A stretch of DNA of 64,000 bases. It comes from Bacteroidota bacterium (GTDB taxonomy: Bacteria > Bacteroidota > Bacteroidia > B-17B0 > Aurantibacillaceae). Of this stretch, positions 38,689 through 48,965 are shown one piece after another. Location of the stretch: contig JAAFIQ010000007.1 of the NCBI GenBank assembly GCA_013298715.1, forward strand, positions 90,661-154,660, written 5' to 3'. Both the position numbers and the translations under genes were made by a program. The notes under the pieces are model-generated. The model was not told the DNA's origin. It saw only the letters and a program-made list of their open reading frames with translations, and did no database searches. The first letter of the stretch is position 1; the number at the start of each line of letters is the position of its first letter.

Positions 38689-39699
38689 TTATTTAAAGTA
38701 TTTTCTTAGAATAATCTTTAATAAAAGTTTTATCTTTATGTTCAAACTTGTACGCATGAGTTTACTTAAGGTAGAACTTTTATAAACCTTGAAAGCTGAA
38801 AAACCAAGATTATTATAACCGCAACTATCTATCCAAAACTTGTAAACTATTGCATCCAAGTCTTTTTCAGGAGCAAAATTTAATTTTCTATTTTGCGAAA
38901 CTAACTTCATTAAAAGTTTTTCTATTTGATTTAATAATTCAATTGAGTTTATAAAATCATTGTTACCTAGTTTATTAAGTGTGTTTATATCCTCTGCATT
39001 TAAATCAAAATTAGCTTTAGATAAATAGTCTAATCTAATTTTATTGTTAATCTCAAGTTGATTTAGACGATGTTTCACGGATACTTGGTTAGTATGATGC
39101 CTGTATTTTAACAACGGCTTAGCTAGATATACAAATTCACCCTCAAAGGCTAATTCTGTCCATAACTTATAATCCTCGGCGTGTAAGAACTCAGAATTAT
39201 AATAACTACGGTTGCTCTGCTTTTTAAACATAACTGTAGGGTGACAAAAACAAGTAGCGAATAACAAAAGTGTTTTTAACTGGGAATTTGAATAGCTTGA
39301 CTTAATAAGTTGAAGTTTTGAATCGGTTAACAAAAAATAATTACTGCTTACTACAATAGAGCTTGTATTAGATTGAAATGCGTTATATTGCTCTTGTAAT
39401 CTTGTGGGTAAACTAATATCATCCGCATCCATACGAGCAATATATTGGCCTTTGCTTTTGCTAATACCTTCGTTTAAAGAAAAAATTAACCCTTTGTTAG
39501 TGCTATTTTTTAAGTAAACAATTCGTTTATCATTAAAACTCAAAATAATTTTTTCTGTTTCATCTTTAGAACCATCGTTTACAATAATGAATTCAAAATC
39601 AGTGTATGTTTGACTTAAAATACTTTGAATTGCTTCAGCTAAATATTTTTCGGCATTATAAGCCGCCATTACTACAGATATATTTGGTTTAGCTTCCAC
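38689..39699 (-). CDS. Glycosyltransferase family 2
   Basis: ISVVMAAYNAEKYLAEAIQSILSQTYTDFEFIIVNDGSKD...ARMDADDIS. Confidence 0.9.
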   Translation of the reverse strand: MEAKPNISVVMAAYNAEKYLAEAIQSILSQTYTDFEFIIVNDGSKDETEKIILSFNDKRIVYLKNSTNKGLIFSLNEGISKSKGQYIARMDADDISLPTRLQEQYNAFQSNTSSIVVSSNYFLLTDSKLQLIKSSYSNSQLKTLLLFATCFCHPTVMFKKQSNRSYYNSEFLHAEDYKLWTELAFEGEFVYLAKPLLKYRHHTNQVSVKHRLNQLEINNKIRLDYLSKANFDLNAEDINTLNKLGNNDFINSIELLNQIEKLLMKLVSQNRKLNFAPEKDLDAIVYKFWIDSCGYNNLGFSAFKVYKSSTLSKLMRTSLNIKIKLLLKIILRKYFK

Positions 39700-40561
39700 A
39701 ATAATTTTTAAGTTTTAAAATAACTTCATTATCAACCGCTTCATCAAATTTTCTTCCAAAAAATTTATTTTCAGAGTTAATCATTTTCTCATAATCTTCT
39801 AGTCTTAATATTTTAGGGTATTCAGGTCCATCGCTCCAATTAATGTAACGTAAATCTTCAGAAATAACTTTATTTTTAAACTCGGAATTGAGAATTATTG
39901 ATTGAATAAAAATTTCATCGGCGCATAACGAATGCTTGAAAGATTTTAAATAGGAAGGATTTTTTTCAACGTAATTTACAATAAGTTTAAGCGCATCAAG
40001 TGGCAGATTAAACCAATTTGAACCACCGTATTGCTGAAACTTAACTTTACGTACAAACCCAAGTTTACTTTGAATACAGGAAATTAAATTAGTTAATTTG
40101 TTGCTTAGCCAGGGGTGATTCTCTAAAAGAATTCTGTAGTGTCCTAATCTATTTAACCCATTATACTTCCATGATTGGTTAGGTAGCTTAAAATTTAGTA
40201 AGAACAATTCAGTTATATTCGCTTCAAAAAAATTCATTAAGTCGATTGGCTTTTTTATTAAAAAATCCTGACCGCTTAATAACATAAAATAATTTTCAGA
40301 ATTATTTTTTACTGCTGTTTTAATTAACTCATAAGTAGCTAAAATTTGACTATAGCTTCCCCAAAAAACTTTGTACTTTTTTTCAATAAACACAACACGG
40401 TTGTTAGTTGAATAAAATTTAATTAACTCATTAAAATTGTTTAGTGCCTTTAAATCTATGTGTATATAAATTTTACTACTATTAACAAGCAATAATGATT
40501 CTATTAAATTTTTTAATTGTTTGGGGTAACGATGAGCAAGTATTAAAAAACCTAATTTCAT
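39689..40561 (-). CDS. Beta-1,6-N-acetylglucosaminyltransferase-like protein (GT14/core-2 branching family)
   Basis: LGFLILAHRYPKQLKNLIESLL...IYIHIDLKA...YFMLLSGQDFLIKKP...GGSNWFNLPLDALKLIV. Confidence 0.8.
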   Translation of the reverse strand: MKLGFLILAHRYPKQLKNLIESLLLVNSSKIYIHIDLKALNNFNELIKFYSTNNRVVFIEKKYKVFWGSYSQILATYELIKTAVKNNSENYFMLLSGQDFLIKKPIDLMNFFEANITELFLLNFKLPNQSWKYNGLNRLGHYRILLENHPWLSNKLTNLISCIQSKLGFVRKVKFQQYGGSNWFNLPLDALKLIVNYVEKNPSYLKSFKHSLCADEIFIQSIILNSEFKNKVISEDLRYINWSDGPEYPKILRLEDYEKMINSENKFFGRKFDEAVDNEVILKLKNYCGS

Positions 40562-41422
40562 TTAAAGCGCTATCCAATTTTGTGGTAAAATATCTATACT
40601 TTTTGATTCCACATTAGTGAACCAATATTTTGGTGCAATAACAATTTTTTGTGGGTTTTGATTTAACCATGCACCCCACCAACTGAAGCTACTATTAGCA
40701 ATAATGTTGTGTTTACATTTACTCATTAAAAATAAATCTTCAGCAGCAGATTTTGTGTCCAAAAAAATAAAATACTCAGAAGTGAAGTTTTTCTTGCACC
40801 AATCAATGTCATCTGAAAAAACATATATCTTGCTCTCACCTATTTTACTTTTTAATAAATCAATTGCTGCTTGATAATAATCCAATGAACAAATACCATG
40901 GAAATCGTTTGCTGATTTCAAATTTACATAATCGCCACGCCTAATATGCATTGAAACGCTATTTTGTTTTAGCTCATCTAAATGAGTAAACGTATTCTTA
41001 ATGAATTCTTCTTTTATTGTAAACGCTTTTAGCAAAATATTGGATATATCTTTAAAGTACAATTCGCTTTGCCAAAAGCCATTTAAATAGGTGCGTGCAG
41101 GAAAATTTGAGAAACCTTTGTTGTAAGCAGAACCTCTTTCGTTGGCAACGAGCTTATTACTTGGCAAATTTAATTTTTGAATTAAAAAATTTTGAAATTT
41201 ATTTTTATTAAACGCCTCAATATCTTGTTGATTGGCAATTTCTAGATTCAGATTAAAAATAGATAATTCCAAATTTCTTTTTGTATAAGCGCCGTTTGGA
41301 TTTTTATTTAAATCAAAAGTATCAACCTTTAAAGGCACGTTCCGCTTAGCCGCTAAGGCTTTCCCCGCAGCGTATTGAAACATTTGGTTCCCCAAACCAC
41401 CTATTAATTTAGTAACTATCAT
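40562..41422 (-). CDS. Alpha-1,2-fucosyltransferase-like glycosyltransferase (GT11)
   Basis: MIVTKLIGGLGNQMFQYAAGKALA; SMHIRRGDYV; NSSFSWWGAWLN. Confidence 0.9.
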   Translation of the reverse strand: MIVTKLIGGLGNQMFQYAAGKALAAKRNVPLKVDTFDLNKNPNGAYTKRNLELSIFNLNLEIANQQDIEAFNKNKFQNFLIQKLNLPSNKLVANERGSAYNKGFSNFPARTYLNGFWQSELYFKDISNILLKAFTIKEEFIKNTFTHLDELKQNSVSMHIRRGDYVNLKSANDFHGICSLDYYQAAIDLLKSKIGESKIYVFSDDIDWCKKNFTSEYFIFLDTKSAAEDLFLMSKCKHNIIANSSFSWWGAWLNQNPQKIVIAPKYWFTNVESKSIDILPQNWIAL

Positions 41423-42591
41423 TTTGAAATCAAGCTTTTATATAGCTGTTCGTATTGCAACGTTATTTTTTCCCAACTGTATTTTTCTTTCCAAATTTTA
41501 TGAGCCGTTTCTGCCATTTGTAAACGCTCTTTTTCGTTTAAATAAAAGTCGTTTAATAATTTTACTGATTCTTTTATTTTGGCATGAGAAAATCCGTTGG
41601 CATCAAAAGTAGTTGGTAAAATTTTACCACCCATTGTCCAGCTGGCAATTTCAAAGGAATTGCCGACATCTGTAGCCAAAAAAGGTAACTTGGCAGCAGC
41701 ACATTCAAATAAAACTATTGGCGAACACTCTATATTTGATGGGAATAAAAATAGATTTGATTGTTTGTAAGCAGCAACAGTAAACTCTCTATTAGTATTT
41801 TTAAAAATAATTTTTTTATCCCCAATAAATGTATTTGTCAGATAAAGAATTGCTAAGCGTGGATTTTTTATAAAGATTCGAGCAAAATCTAATTTAATAT
41901 TGCTAACGCATAGCAGCACAGCATTCTTTACTTTTGAATGCAAAAAAATATCTAAAACTTCTTTATGTCCTTTTCTTCCTGTGTAGCTCCCTACATGTAA
42001 AATTATAAACGCATTTGAGTTAAGTTTTAATTCGCTTCTGATTGATATTTCACTTTCTGCTTCAAACTCATCTTGAGCAGCGCCATTAGGAATTAGGGTA
42101 ATGTTTTGCACCTTATTAGCTCTGGCAAAATTTATATCTCTATAATCATTGCTCAAATATACATTCATATCATAATTTAAAATGTTGGTTTTCATTTCTC
42201 TATAATATTGCTCAAATTCTGGCCAATTTAAGCCAGAGTAGCCAGTAGGTACAGATATCTTTTTTGCTTTAATATTTTTCAAAATAGGTAACGCAAAATT
42301 AGTAGCCCATTGTTGTGCGGCAAAAAAAGTTATAACGTCACACTTCAAGTTTAGCAAGTAGTTTTGATAGCGGAAATCTTCTTCTTTAGTTGGAGTAATT
42401 TCATTACCTATTATTTTAAACTGTATTACTTCAACACCATTATAAGTTTCAAAATCTCTGGCAGTATGAAACCTTGTTAGAACTATTACAGAATGCCCAA
42501 GTTTAACTAATCGCTCGGAAAGTTGCTTCACAACCTCTTGCATGCCACCAATAGATGGGTAATACGATTCAACACAATGAATAATTTTCAT
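41419..42591 (-). CDS. Glycosyltransferase family 4
   Basis: CVESYYPSIGGMQEVVKQLSERLVKLGHSVIVLT...LHVGSYTGRKGHKEVLDIF...FLFPSNIECSPIVLFECAAAKLPFLATDVGN. Confidence 0.88.
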   Translation of the reverse strand: MKIIHCVESYYPSIGGMQEVVKQLSERLVKLGHSVIVLTRFHTARDFETYNGVEVIQFKIIGNEITPTKEEDFRYQNYLLNLKCDVITFFAAQQWATNFALPILKNIKAKKISVPTGYSGLNWPEFEQYYREMKTNILNYDMNVYLSNDYRDINFARANKVQNITLIPNGAAQDEFEAESEISIRSELKLNSNAFIILHVGSYTGRKGHKEVLDIFLHSKVKNAVLLCVSNIKLDFARIFIKNPRLAILYLTNTFIGDKKIIFKNTNREFTVAAYKQSNLFLFPSNIECSPIVLFECAAAKLPFLATDVGNSFEIASWTMGGKILPTTFDANGFSHAKIKESVKLLNDFYLNEKERLQMAETAHKIWKEKYSWEKITLQYEQLYKSLISK

Positions 42592-43571
42592 ATTAAACCA
42601 GTTAATTTAATAAAGTAATATTGAATGTTGATAAATAGTTTCATTAGGTAACTACGCTTAGCTAATTTAAGTAAATACAAGCGATAATAAAGGAACTCTT
42701 TAAAATTTTTCTCTGCCGAATTTAGAGTCTCTTTCGATTCGGGGTATAAATTAATGAGTGTGGCAGTTATTTCTTTTAATTTAGAATTTATGTATTTATA
42801 TTTAGGATAATTAGTGATTTCTATTCCGTGGTAGATTTTCAATAAATCAGTGTAATTTGCGCTATCTAATGCTAAAAAATTTTCTATATTGTTTGCGCCA
42901 TTTTTTGCTAGGTGGATGGCATTAAATTGGTTGGTTTTTTTCGATAATCCCTGCTCATGATGTCTGTATAAAACCAACTGGTTTTCTAAGTTAACTACCT
43001 CTTTTTTGATAGCAATTTTAGACCACAAATCATAGTCTTCAAATTTATTAATATTAGAATCATAGCCGCCACAACTCATATATATTTCTTTCTGAAAGAT
43101 AACAGAGGAATGTATAAAAGGGTTATCAAAAATTAAATGATATTTTATTTCAGGATATGATGTAGGGTGATTATGAATTCCAATGTGTTTGTTATTTTCA
43201 TCAATTATTTTACCTCTTGTTCCGATTAGAGCTACTCTTGGATTTTGCTTTAAATAACTAATTTGTTTTTCAAATCTATCAGGTAAAGAAATATCATCTT
43301 GATCTTGGCGGGCAATAAAACTTGATTTACTTAAGGAAATCGCTTTGTTAAGAGTTGCTCCTAATCCTAAATTGTTTTGATAAAGATACTTTATTCGTTC
43401 GTCTTTATAAGATTTTATAATAGCTTCTGATGCGTCAATCGAGCCATCATTAATAATAATAAATTCAAAATTTTTAAATGTTTGATTCAAAATAGAATCA
43501 ATTGCCGCTTTTAAATAAGGTTCGCCATTATATACTGGTAGTATGACAGATATTTCCGGATTTGTATTCAA
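42588..43571 (-). CDS. Glycosyltransferase family 2
   Basis: ISVILPVYNGEPYLKAAIDSILNQTFKNFEFIIINDGSID...ARQDQDDISLPDRFEKQ. TTG start at 43571. Confidence 0.9.
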   Translation of the reverse strand: MNTNPEISVILPVYNGEPYLKAAIDSILNQTFKNFEFIIINDGSIDASEAIIKSYKDERIKYLYQNNLGLGATLNKAISLSKSSFIARQDQDDISLPDRFEKQISYLKQNPRVALIGTRGKIIDENNKHIGIHNHPTSYPEIKYHLIFDNPFIHSSVIFQKEIYMSCGGYDSNINKFEDYDLWSKIAIKKEVVNLENQLVLYRHHEQGLSKKTNQFNAIHLAKNGANNIENFLALDSANYTDLLKIYHGIEITNYPKYKYINSKLKEITATLINLYPESKETLNSAEKNFKEFLYYRLYLLKLAKRSYLMKLFINIQYYFIKLTGLI

Positions 43572-43655
43572 TTAAACTGTAAATTTTAGGATGAAATTGA
43601 AAAGGAATTTTGGTTGAGGAATACCAAATCCAAGCTCCTCAACTTCTTTAAGTGA

Positions 43656-44432
43656 TTAAATTTTATAACTAATAAAACGCCAGCGCAGAAACCTTACAAC
43701 ATTAATTGGAGGGATTTTTCCTTTAAATAATTTATTACTCATATAAACATATTCGCCTACTTGGGTTTTAATATCAAGAGATTCAGCGGTTACTTGCGTT
43801 TCTTGATTTGAGGTATTCACTATTAAATCATTTTTAATAAAAATAAAGCTATTATTCAAATTTAATAGCCGAATATAAAAATCAACGTCTACCAAATATT
43901 TTATTTTAGTGTCAAATAAAATAGTTGGTTTTTTGAACATAACTGCGCTTGGCGAGCCTATTAAGTTATTTAAAAAACATTCTTCAGGTTTTTGCTGTAT
44001 AGTTGAAATAAAATCATTGTTTGGTAAATTAAAGGTGAAAGTATCGGTTTTAACGTTTAATATTTTACTAGTACAAAATACAAAATTCAACTTTCTATCT
44101 TTTATAAATTCGCCTACAAAAATTTCTAATGCTGTACTAGAATTAAACCAATCATCGTGGTGCATGAACTTAATAAGTTCGCCATTTGCGTATTGTAAAC
44201 ACTCATTCCAGTTTGATGGAGTACCTAATTGTTTTAAATTTTTTCGATAAATAATTTTTTTTCCTTTTTTTTCGTATTCTTCAACAGTTTTTAAAACAAA
44301 ATTATTATTCGAATCATCTGTAATTATAATTTCATAATTTGTATAAGTTTGCTCAAAAATAGAATCTAATAGGCATTTAAAATAGTTTGTGCTATTATAG
44401 GTGGGAATGCATATACTAACCAAAGGCAACAT
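43656..44432 (-). CDS. Glycosyltransferase family 2 (possibly C-terminally truncated by an in-frame stop)
   Basis: VSICIPTYNSTNYFKCLLDSIFEQTYTNYEIIITDDSNN...KFMHHDDWF. In-frame readthrough would continue to 43572. Confidence 0.88.
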   Translation of the reverse strand: MLPLVSICIPTYNSTNYFKCLLDSIFEQTYTNYEIIITDDSNNNFVLKTVEEYEKKGKKIIYRKNLKQLGTPSNWNECLQYANGELIKFMHHDDWFNSSTALEIFVGEFIKDRKLNFVFCTSKILNVKTDTFTFNLPNNDFISTIQQKPEECFLNNLIGSPSAVMFKKPTILFDTKIKYLVDVDFYIRLLNLNNSFIFIKNDLIVNTSNQETQVTAESLDIKTQVGEYVYMSNKLFKGKIPPINVVRFLRWRFISYKI

Positions 44433-45382
44433 TATTTAAACAAATATTGAAGTTTTAATTTAATTTTTAGCATGGTTTTATTAACCTTTTTTTTATTAAA
44501 AAGTAAATAACACAAATTGTATTTTTCTAATTCATCTATTTTTTCAATAAAGTCATTTCTACTGAGTTTTGAGAGTGTTTTCTTTATTGCCTTGATGTGT
44601 TCAGAAATTCTAACTTTTAATTGTTCGTTCAAATTAAATTTATGAATAGCTTCTTTATTTTTTAGCAATACACGTAACCCATTTATTTGCATTTTAAATA
44701 AATTATTACTGGCACTGGTTTTATGAACCCTTATTAATGAAAGTGCATTTTCGTTTCCATCAAAAATATAGTTGTTATTTTGTAATGTTAATCTTAACCA
44801 AAAGTCCCAATCTTCATTGTGCGATAAGGTATTATCAAAAGGCATAGCCTTATTTAAAATACTTTTCTTAAAAATTGGAGATGATATAACAAAGTTATTA
44901 CCGCCTAATTGCATTTTAACTAATTCGGTACCATAACCTGAAATCGTTTTCATCCAAGGCTTATCATTAAAATCATCACAGTTGATGTTAAAATATAGTT
45001 TACTTCTACTAGCCTCTTTAAAATAGCGCGCTTCAGAATAGACTAAATCTATTTTATGGTTAAAACTAAATAAATTTACAGCACTTTCTAATTTATTAAT
45101 TTGTATTAAATCGTCTGCATCTAAAAATAATATTAAGTCTCCTGTTGATTGTTGAACGCCAAAGTTACGTGCATTGGAAACGCCTTTGTTTTCTGTTTCA
45201 AAATATTTAAAATTAGTTAGTTCCAGAAACGGTTTTATCATTTCCTTTGTATTGTCAGTTGAACCATTATCAATTATTATGCACTCAATATTTTTATACG
45301 TTTGATTAAATACAGAATCAATGGCATCTTTAATAAAATGACCATAATTATAAGTAGGTATAATAACACTAACCTTTTGCAT
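44432..45382 (-). CDS. Glycosyltransferase family 2
   Basis: VSVIIPTYNYGHFIKDAIDSVFNQTYKNIECIIIDNGSTDNT...LFLDADDLI. Confidence 0.9.
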   Translation of the reverse strand: MQKVSVIIPTYNYGHFIKDAIDSVFNQTYKNIECIIIDNGSTDNTKEMIKPFLELTNFKYFETENKGVSNARNFGVQQSTGDLILFLDADDLIQINKLESAVNLFSFNHKIDLVYSEARYFKEASRSKLYFNINCDDFNDKPWMKTISGYGTELVKMQLGGNNFVISSPIFKKSILNKAMPFDNTLSHNEDWDFWLRLTLQNNNYIFDGNENALSLIRVHKTSASNNLFKMQINGLRVLLKNKEAIHKFNLNEQLKVRISEHIKAIKKTLSKLSRNDFIEKIDELEKYNLCYLLFNKKKVNKTMLKIKLKLQYLFK

Positions 45383-46154
45383 AAAAAAATTTCAATAGCC
45401 GTTTAAAAAAGTTTAGTTTGTTGTTTGAATTTTCCTTATTCTTTTCATTCTTTATTTCATAATTTTTCACGAGTTCCTCACCAAATACTGCTAATTGTGA
45501 TTTTTTTCTTTCAATTTTAATGGTGTGTGCATTTTTTGCTAAAGAACTTAAGCCATCTAAATAAAATTTTGAGATAGTTATATCAGTATGAAATAATTTA
45601 GCATTATATTTAAAAATGGCCTTCAAAAACCAATCATAATCTGCAACAATTTTATAGTTTGTATCATAAAAACCTACTTTTAAAAACAATGTTCTACTAA
45701 TAAAAGAAACAGGATGCCACAAGGTATCATTCATCATGTGTTCGAAAGTTAATTTTTCAGGCATAGTACCTAAATATGAGGTTAGATCTTTATTTACAAT
45801 AATCATGTTACCATAAATAATATCATAGTTAGTATCTATTTTTTTAATTATTTCCGAAATCACTTCCTCATTTGCAAGTTCATCTCCCGAATTTAGAAAT
45901 AATAAATATTTTCCATGACTTAATTTTACGCCCTTATTCATAGCATCATAAATCCCATTATCTAATTCTGAAACAAAGCAATTAATTTTTTCTTTATATG
46001 ATTCAATAACTTTTAGGCTATCATCAGTTGAGGCGCCGTCTATTACAATAAACTCAAATGAGCCAAAAACCGTCTGTTCAACTACACTTTTGATTGTTTT
46101 TACTAATCCTGGTGAATTATTTAGATTTATAGTAATTATACTAACGCAAATCAT
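45369..46154 (-). CDS. Glycosyltransferase family 2
   Basis: VSIITINLNNSPGLVKTIKSVVEQTVFGSFEFIVIDGASTDDS...GIYDAMNKGVKLSHGKYLLFLNSGDEL. Confidence 0.9.
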   Translation of the reverse strand: MICVSIITINLNNSPGLVKTIKSVVEQTVFGSFEFIVIDGASTDDSLKVIESYKEKINCFVSELDNGIYDAMNKGVKLSHGKYLLFLNSGDELANEEVISEIIKKIDTNYDIIYGNMIIVNKDLTSYLGTMPEKLTFEHMMNDTLWHPVSFISRTLFLKVGFYDTNYKIVADYDWFLKAIFKYNAKLFHTDITISKFYLDGLSSLAKNAHTIKIERKKSQLAVFGEELVKNYEIKNEKNKENSNNKLNFFKRLLKFFYAKG

Positions 46155-47298
46155 TAAAAAAATTAGTTTTATTTATTTCATTTATTACATTTTCTGAAGA
46201 AATATTATTGATATTAATTTTAGAACCTTCAATTTGTAAAAGTCGTAATTCATTATTGTTAATCGGCTTACTGTAAAATGAATTTGGAAAAATTTCCAAC
46301 GTTTTTTTATTGTATTCTTTAGGATATGGGCAAAATCTTTTATAGTGGTTGCCATTGGAGATACAGACGGTTGGCACATTTATTGCGGCGGCAATATGGT
46401 AAGGCCCAGAATCGTTACACAATACCAGTTGGGATTTGGAAATAAGATTTAATAATTCAAGTAAATTTATCTCACCACATAAATTAATTGTTTTAATTTC
46501 TGGATTTAATTCATGAATAATTTTTTCAGCTAATACTTTTTCTGCTTTGTTTCCACAAATTATAAATTGATACGATGGATGTTTTGAATAAATAAATTTT
46601 ATAAGCTTGGCGAAGTTTTCAGGTGCCCAGCGTCTAAATTCAACCTTGGCGCCAGGGCAAATTACAACTTGATTTATTTTATCATTTTTTAATTCGATAC
46701 TCGGAAATTTATTTGATGAAATAGATATTTCAAGTAAGTTTTCGAAAAACCTCCTATTTCTTTCAAATTCAAAATCTAGACTGTTGTTTATTGTAATAAT
46801 TTTTGTGAATAATTTATAATTAATTTTTTCAGTTAAATTAACGGAATCCCCAACTTGAACAACTTTATTTTTTGCACCACTTTGAATAATCAGTCTACAA
46901 GTCTTGTTGCATATAGAATAACTTGGACTAATAGCAGTATCAAAGCCTAAATCGTGTAGTTTTTGACACGTTTCAATTTCATAGTCTATATCATCTAATT
47001 TATTTACATCAAGCCATATAAAATCATGGACTAAATCCTTATCTAAATACTCACTTAATTCTTTCCAAATAATATTACCACAAATGCTTAGGCTGTATCC
47101 TTTATATTTAGTACTACTAATAATTTCGGAAATAAAATTTCTAAATAAAATGTAGTCTCCAATGGAGTCTAATTTAACTATTAATATTTTTTTTACAGCT
47201 TGCGGTGTATTACTCAATTTATAAAATACCCTACGCCTTTTATAAACTTTGAATCTGTACCTCCAATTCCATAATATTTTTTTTATGTCATTAATCAT
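46141..47298 (-). CDS. Glycosyltransferase family 9 (heptosyltransferase-like)
   Basis: KKILIVKLDSIGDYILFRNFI...VVICPGAKVEFRRWAPENFAKLI...LVLCNDSGPYHIAAAINVPTVCI. Confidence 0.85.
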   Translation of the reverse strand: MINDIKKILWNWRYRFKVYKRRRVFYKLSNTPQAVKKILIVKLDSIGDYILFRNFISEIISSTKYKGYSLSICGNIIWKELSEYLDKDLVHDFIWLDVNKLDDIDYEIETCQKLHDLGFDTAISPSYSICNKTCRLIIQSGAKNKVVQVGDSVNLTEKINYKLFTKIITINNSLDFEFERNRRFFENLLEISISSNKFPSIELKNDKINQVVICPGAKVEFRRWAPENFAKLIKFIYSKHPSYQFIICGNKAEKVLAEKIIHELNPEIKTINLCGEINLLELLNLISKSQLVLCNDSGPYHIAAAINVPTVCISNGNHYKRFCPYPKEYNKKTLEIFPNSFYSKPINNNELRLLQIEGSKININNISSENVINEINKTNFFNDLR

Positions 47299-48110
47299 TT
47301 TTTATGGAGCATACTTTTTATATAATGATAATCTTGCTGTAATAATGAGGTTTTATTTGCTTTGTTTTTTGATTCATCTTTGCCAAGTAAAATGTTCATT
47401 ATTCTTTTTTTTCTACTAATATATTTTTCAGTTTCAAAAATTTCATTTTGTGAAATACTTTTCTTAGTAAATAAGTGCAAATTATAATTATTAGTGTAGA
47501 AATTAGTTGAATGTTTTTTTGCAATAAATTCTAATGTTTTTTTAGAATAGAAGGCAATGTGTTGCCCTGTTTCTTCAGAAATGTACCACCAGTCTTCTAA
47601 ATTTTCTGCATTATCCGTTAATTCAGTACTAAAAATAATAGTGTTTGAAAAATCAAAGAGTCTTTCAATTCCCACAAGGGGATTAGGAAAATGCTCAAAT
47701 ACTTCAAAGGCAGTAGCTACATCAAATTTTTTTTCTTTTATGTTATTTATATCAAAATAATTTGCAAAAATGTTATCACAATAATCATCTTGTCTATAAA
47801 AATTATACCCTTTGTCCCTCATTAACCTCACAAATAAACCATAGCCACCTGCAAAGTCTAACATAATTTTACTGTCAGTAAAATGCTTTTCAATAAGTTT
47901 AGATACCTCTTCAACCAAATAAATATTTCTGCTTGCCAAGCCTATATCAAGGTTGGTTATGGCATTTGCATAAGCCTCTTTTAACCAAATAGGGTTGCTG
48001 GTTTGCATAAAATTACAATTGCTGCACTTGTAATATGAAGCCCCATATTTATTGAGAATAACTTTCTTAAAAATTATTTCTGTTTGGCTATTACAAATTT
48101 TACAATTCAT
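47295..48110 (-). CDS. Class I SAM-dependent methyltransferase with N-terminal Cys motif
   Basis: MNCKICNSQTE...YYKCSNCNFMQ; IMLDFAGGYGLFVRLM; FDVATAFEVFEHFPNP. Confidence 0.85.
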   Translation of the reverse strand: MNCKICNSQTEIIFKKVILNKYGASYYKCSNCNFMQTSNPIWLKEAYANAITNLDIGLASRNIYLVEEVSKLIEKHFTDSKIMLDFAGGYGLFVRLMRDKGYNFYRQDDYCDNIFANYFDINNIKEKKFDVATAFEVFEHFPNPLVGIERLFDFSNTIIFSTELTDNAENLEDWWYISEETGQHIAFYSKKTLEFIAKKHSTNFYTNNYNLHLFTKKSISQNEIFETEKYISRKKRIMNILLGKDESKNKANKTSLLQQDYHYIKSMLHKK

Positions 48111-48113
48111 TAT

Positions 48114-48962
48114 TTAATTACAGTATTCATGTGATGTTAAATCTGCCTCGGCATCAATTTTTAATTCAGTGGGATGTATAATATTTTCAATTTTATATGT
48201 AACTAAATTAGAAAACTTACTATTTGCGTCTGTTGTATGGGTGGCATTACCATTAAATCCTATGTTTCTAATTAAGTTTGTATTTGGAGTTATTACTGAG
48301 CCATTGCTATTCCAAATGGCATAATTCCATTGATAATCCCATGTATCAATCCATTTCCTATTCATTTTAAAAAATATTTCTAACCAATGTTGTTGAATAT
48401 TTTTTTGCTGGAAATAGTTATTTATTTTTTTAAGGTTATAAAAATAATTTAAGTCTGATAAATTGAAGTCATAATTTATCCAAGCTCTTCGCCAAGATGC
48501 CCAGCCCCATACATGTGGTAATGCGCTAAAATAATAACTTCCATTGCCTCGCTTTACGCCATTTTGAAAATTACAACCATTTATGTGCATTACATTACTA
48601 TTGGTTTTATACTTCTCAAGCATTTCTTCAGCAAACGTAAAAAAACTTAGGTCTGCAATTATATCATCTTCTAAAATAATTCCTTGTTCTTCATGTTCAA
48701 AAAACCAGCTTATGGCTTTGCTCACAGCTTTGCCACAGCCTAGGTTAATTGGTTGATAAAGTTTATTTACTGCACACTCCCAAGAAATGTTTTCTACTAT
48801 TTTTTTTACTGCATTACATAATGCGTCGTCGTTTGGTTTATAGGCGCGCGGACCATCAGCGGCAATGTATAATTTTTTTGGTTTAATTTGTTCTAGCACT
48901 TTAAACGATTCGCCTGTTACATCAGGCCTATTAAACACAATATATAAAACAGGAGTATTCAT
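48114..48962 (-). CDS. GNT-I-like nucleotide-diphospho-sugar transferase
   Basis: TPVLYIVFNRPDVTGESFKVLEQIKPKKLYIAADGPR...GIILEDDIIADLSFFTFAEEML...HVWGWASWRRAW. Confidence 0.78.
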   Translation of the reverse strand: MNTPVLYIVFNRPDVTGESFKVLEQIKPKKLYIAADGPRAYKPNDDALCNAVKKIVENISWECAVNKLYQPINLGCGKAVSKAISWFFEHEEQGIILEDDIIADLSFFTFAEEMLEKYKTNSNVMHINGCNFQNGVKRGNGSYYFSALPHVWGWASWRRAWINYDFNLSDLNYFYNLKKINNYFQQKNIQQHWLEIFFKMNRKWIDTWDYQWNYAIWNSNGSVITPNTNLIRNIGFNGNATHTTDANSKFSNLVTYKIENIIHPTELKIDAEADLTSHEYCN

Positions 48963-48965
48963 TCT

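Noticed and set aside
43613-43643. 8-bp inverted repeat GTTGAGGA...TCCTCAAC with 15-nt loop, considered as a terminator in the GT cluster
   Set aside because: No U tract follows on the minus strand, and the segment is better explained as former coding sequence of the upstream GT2 gene.
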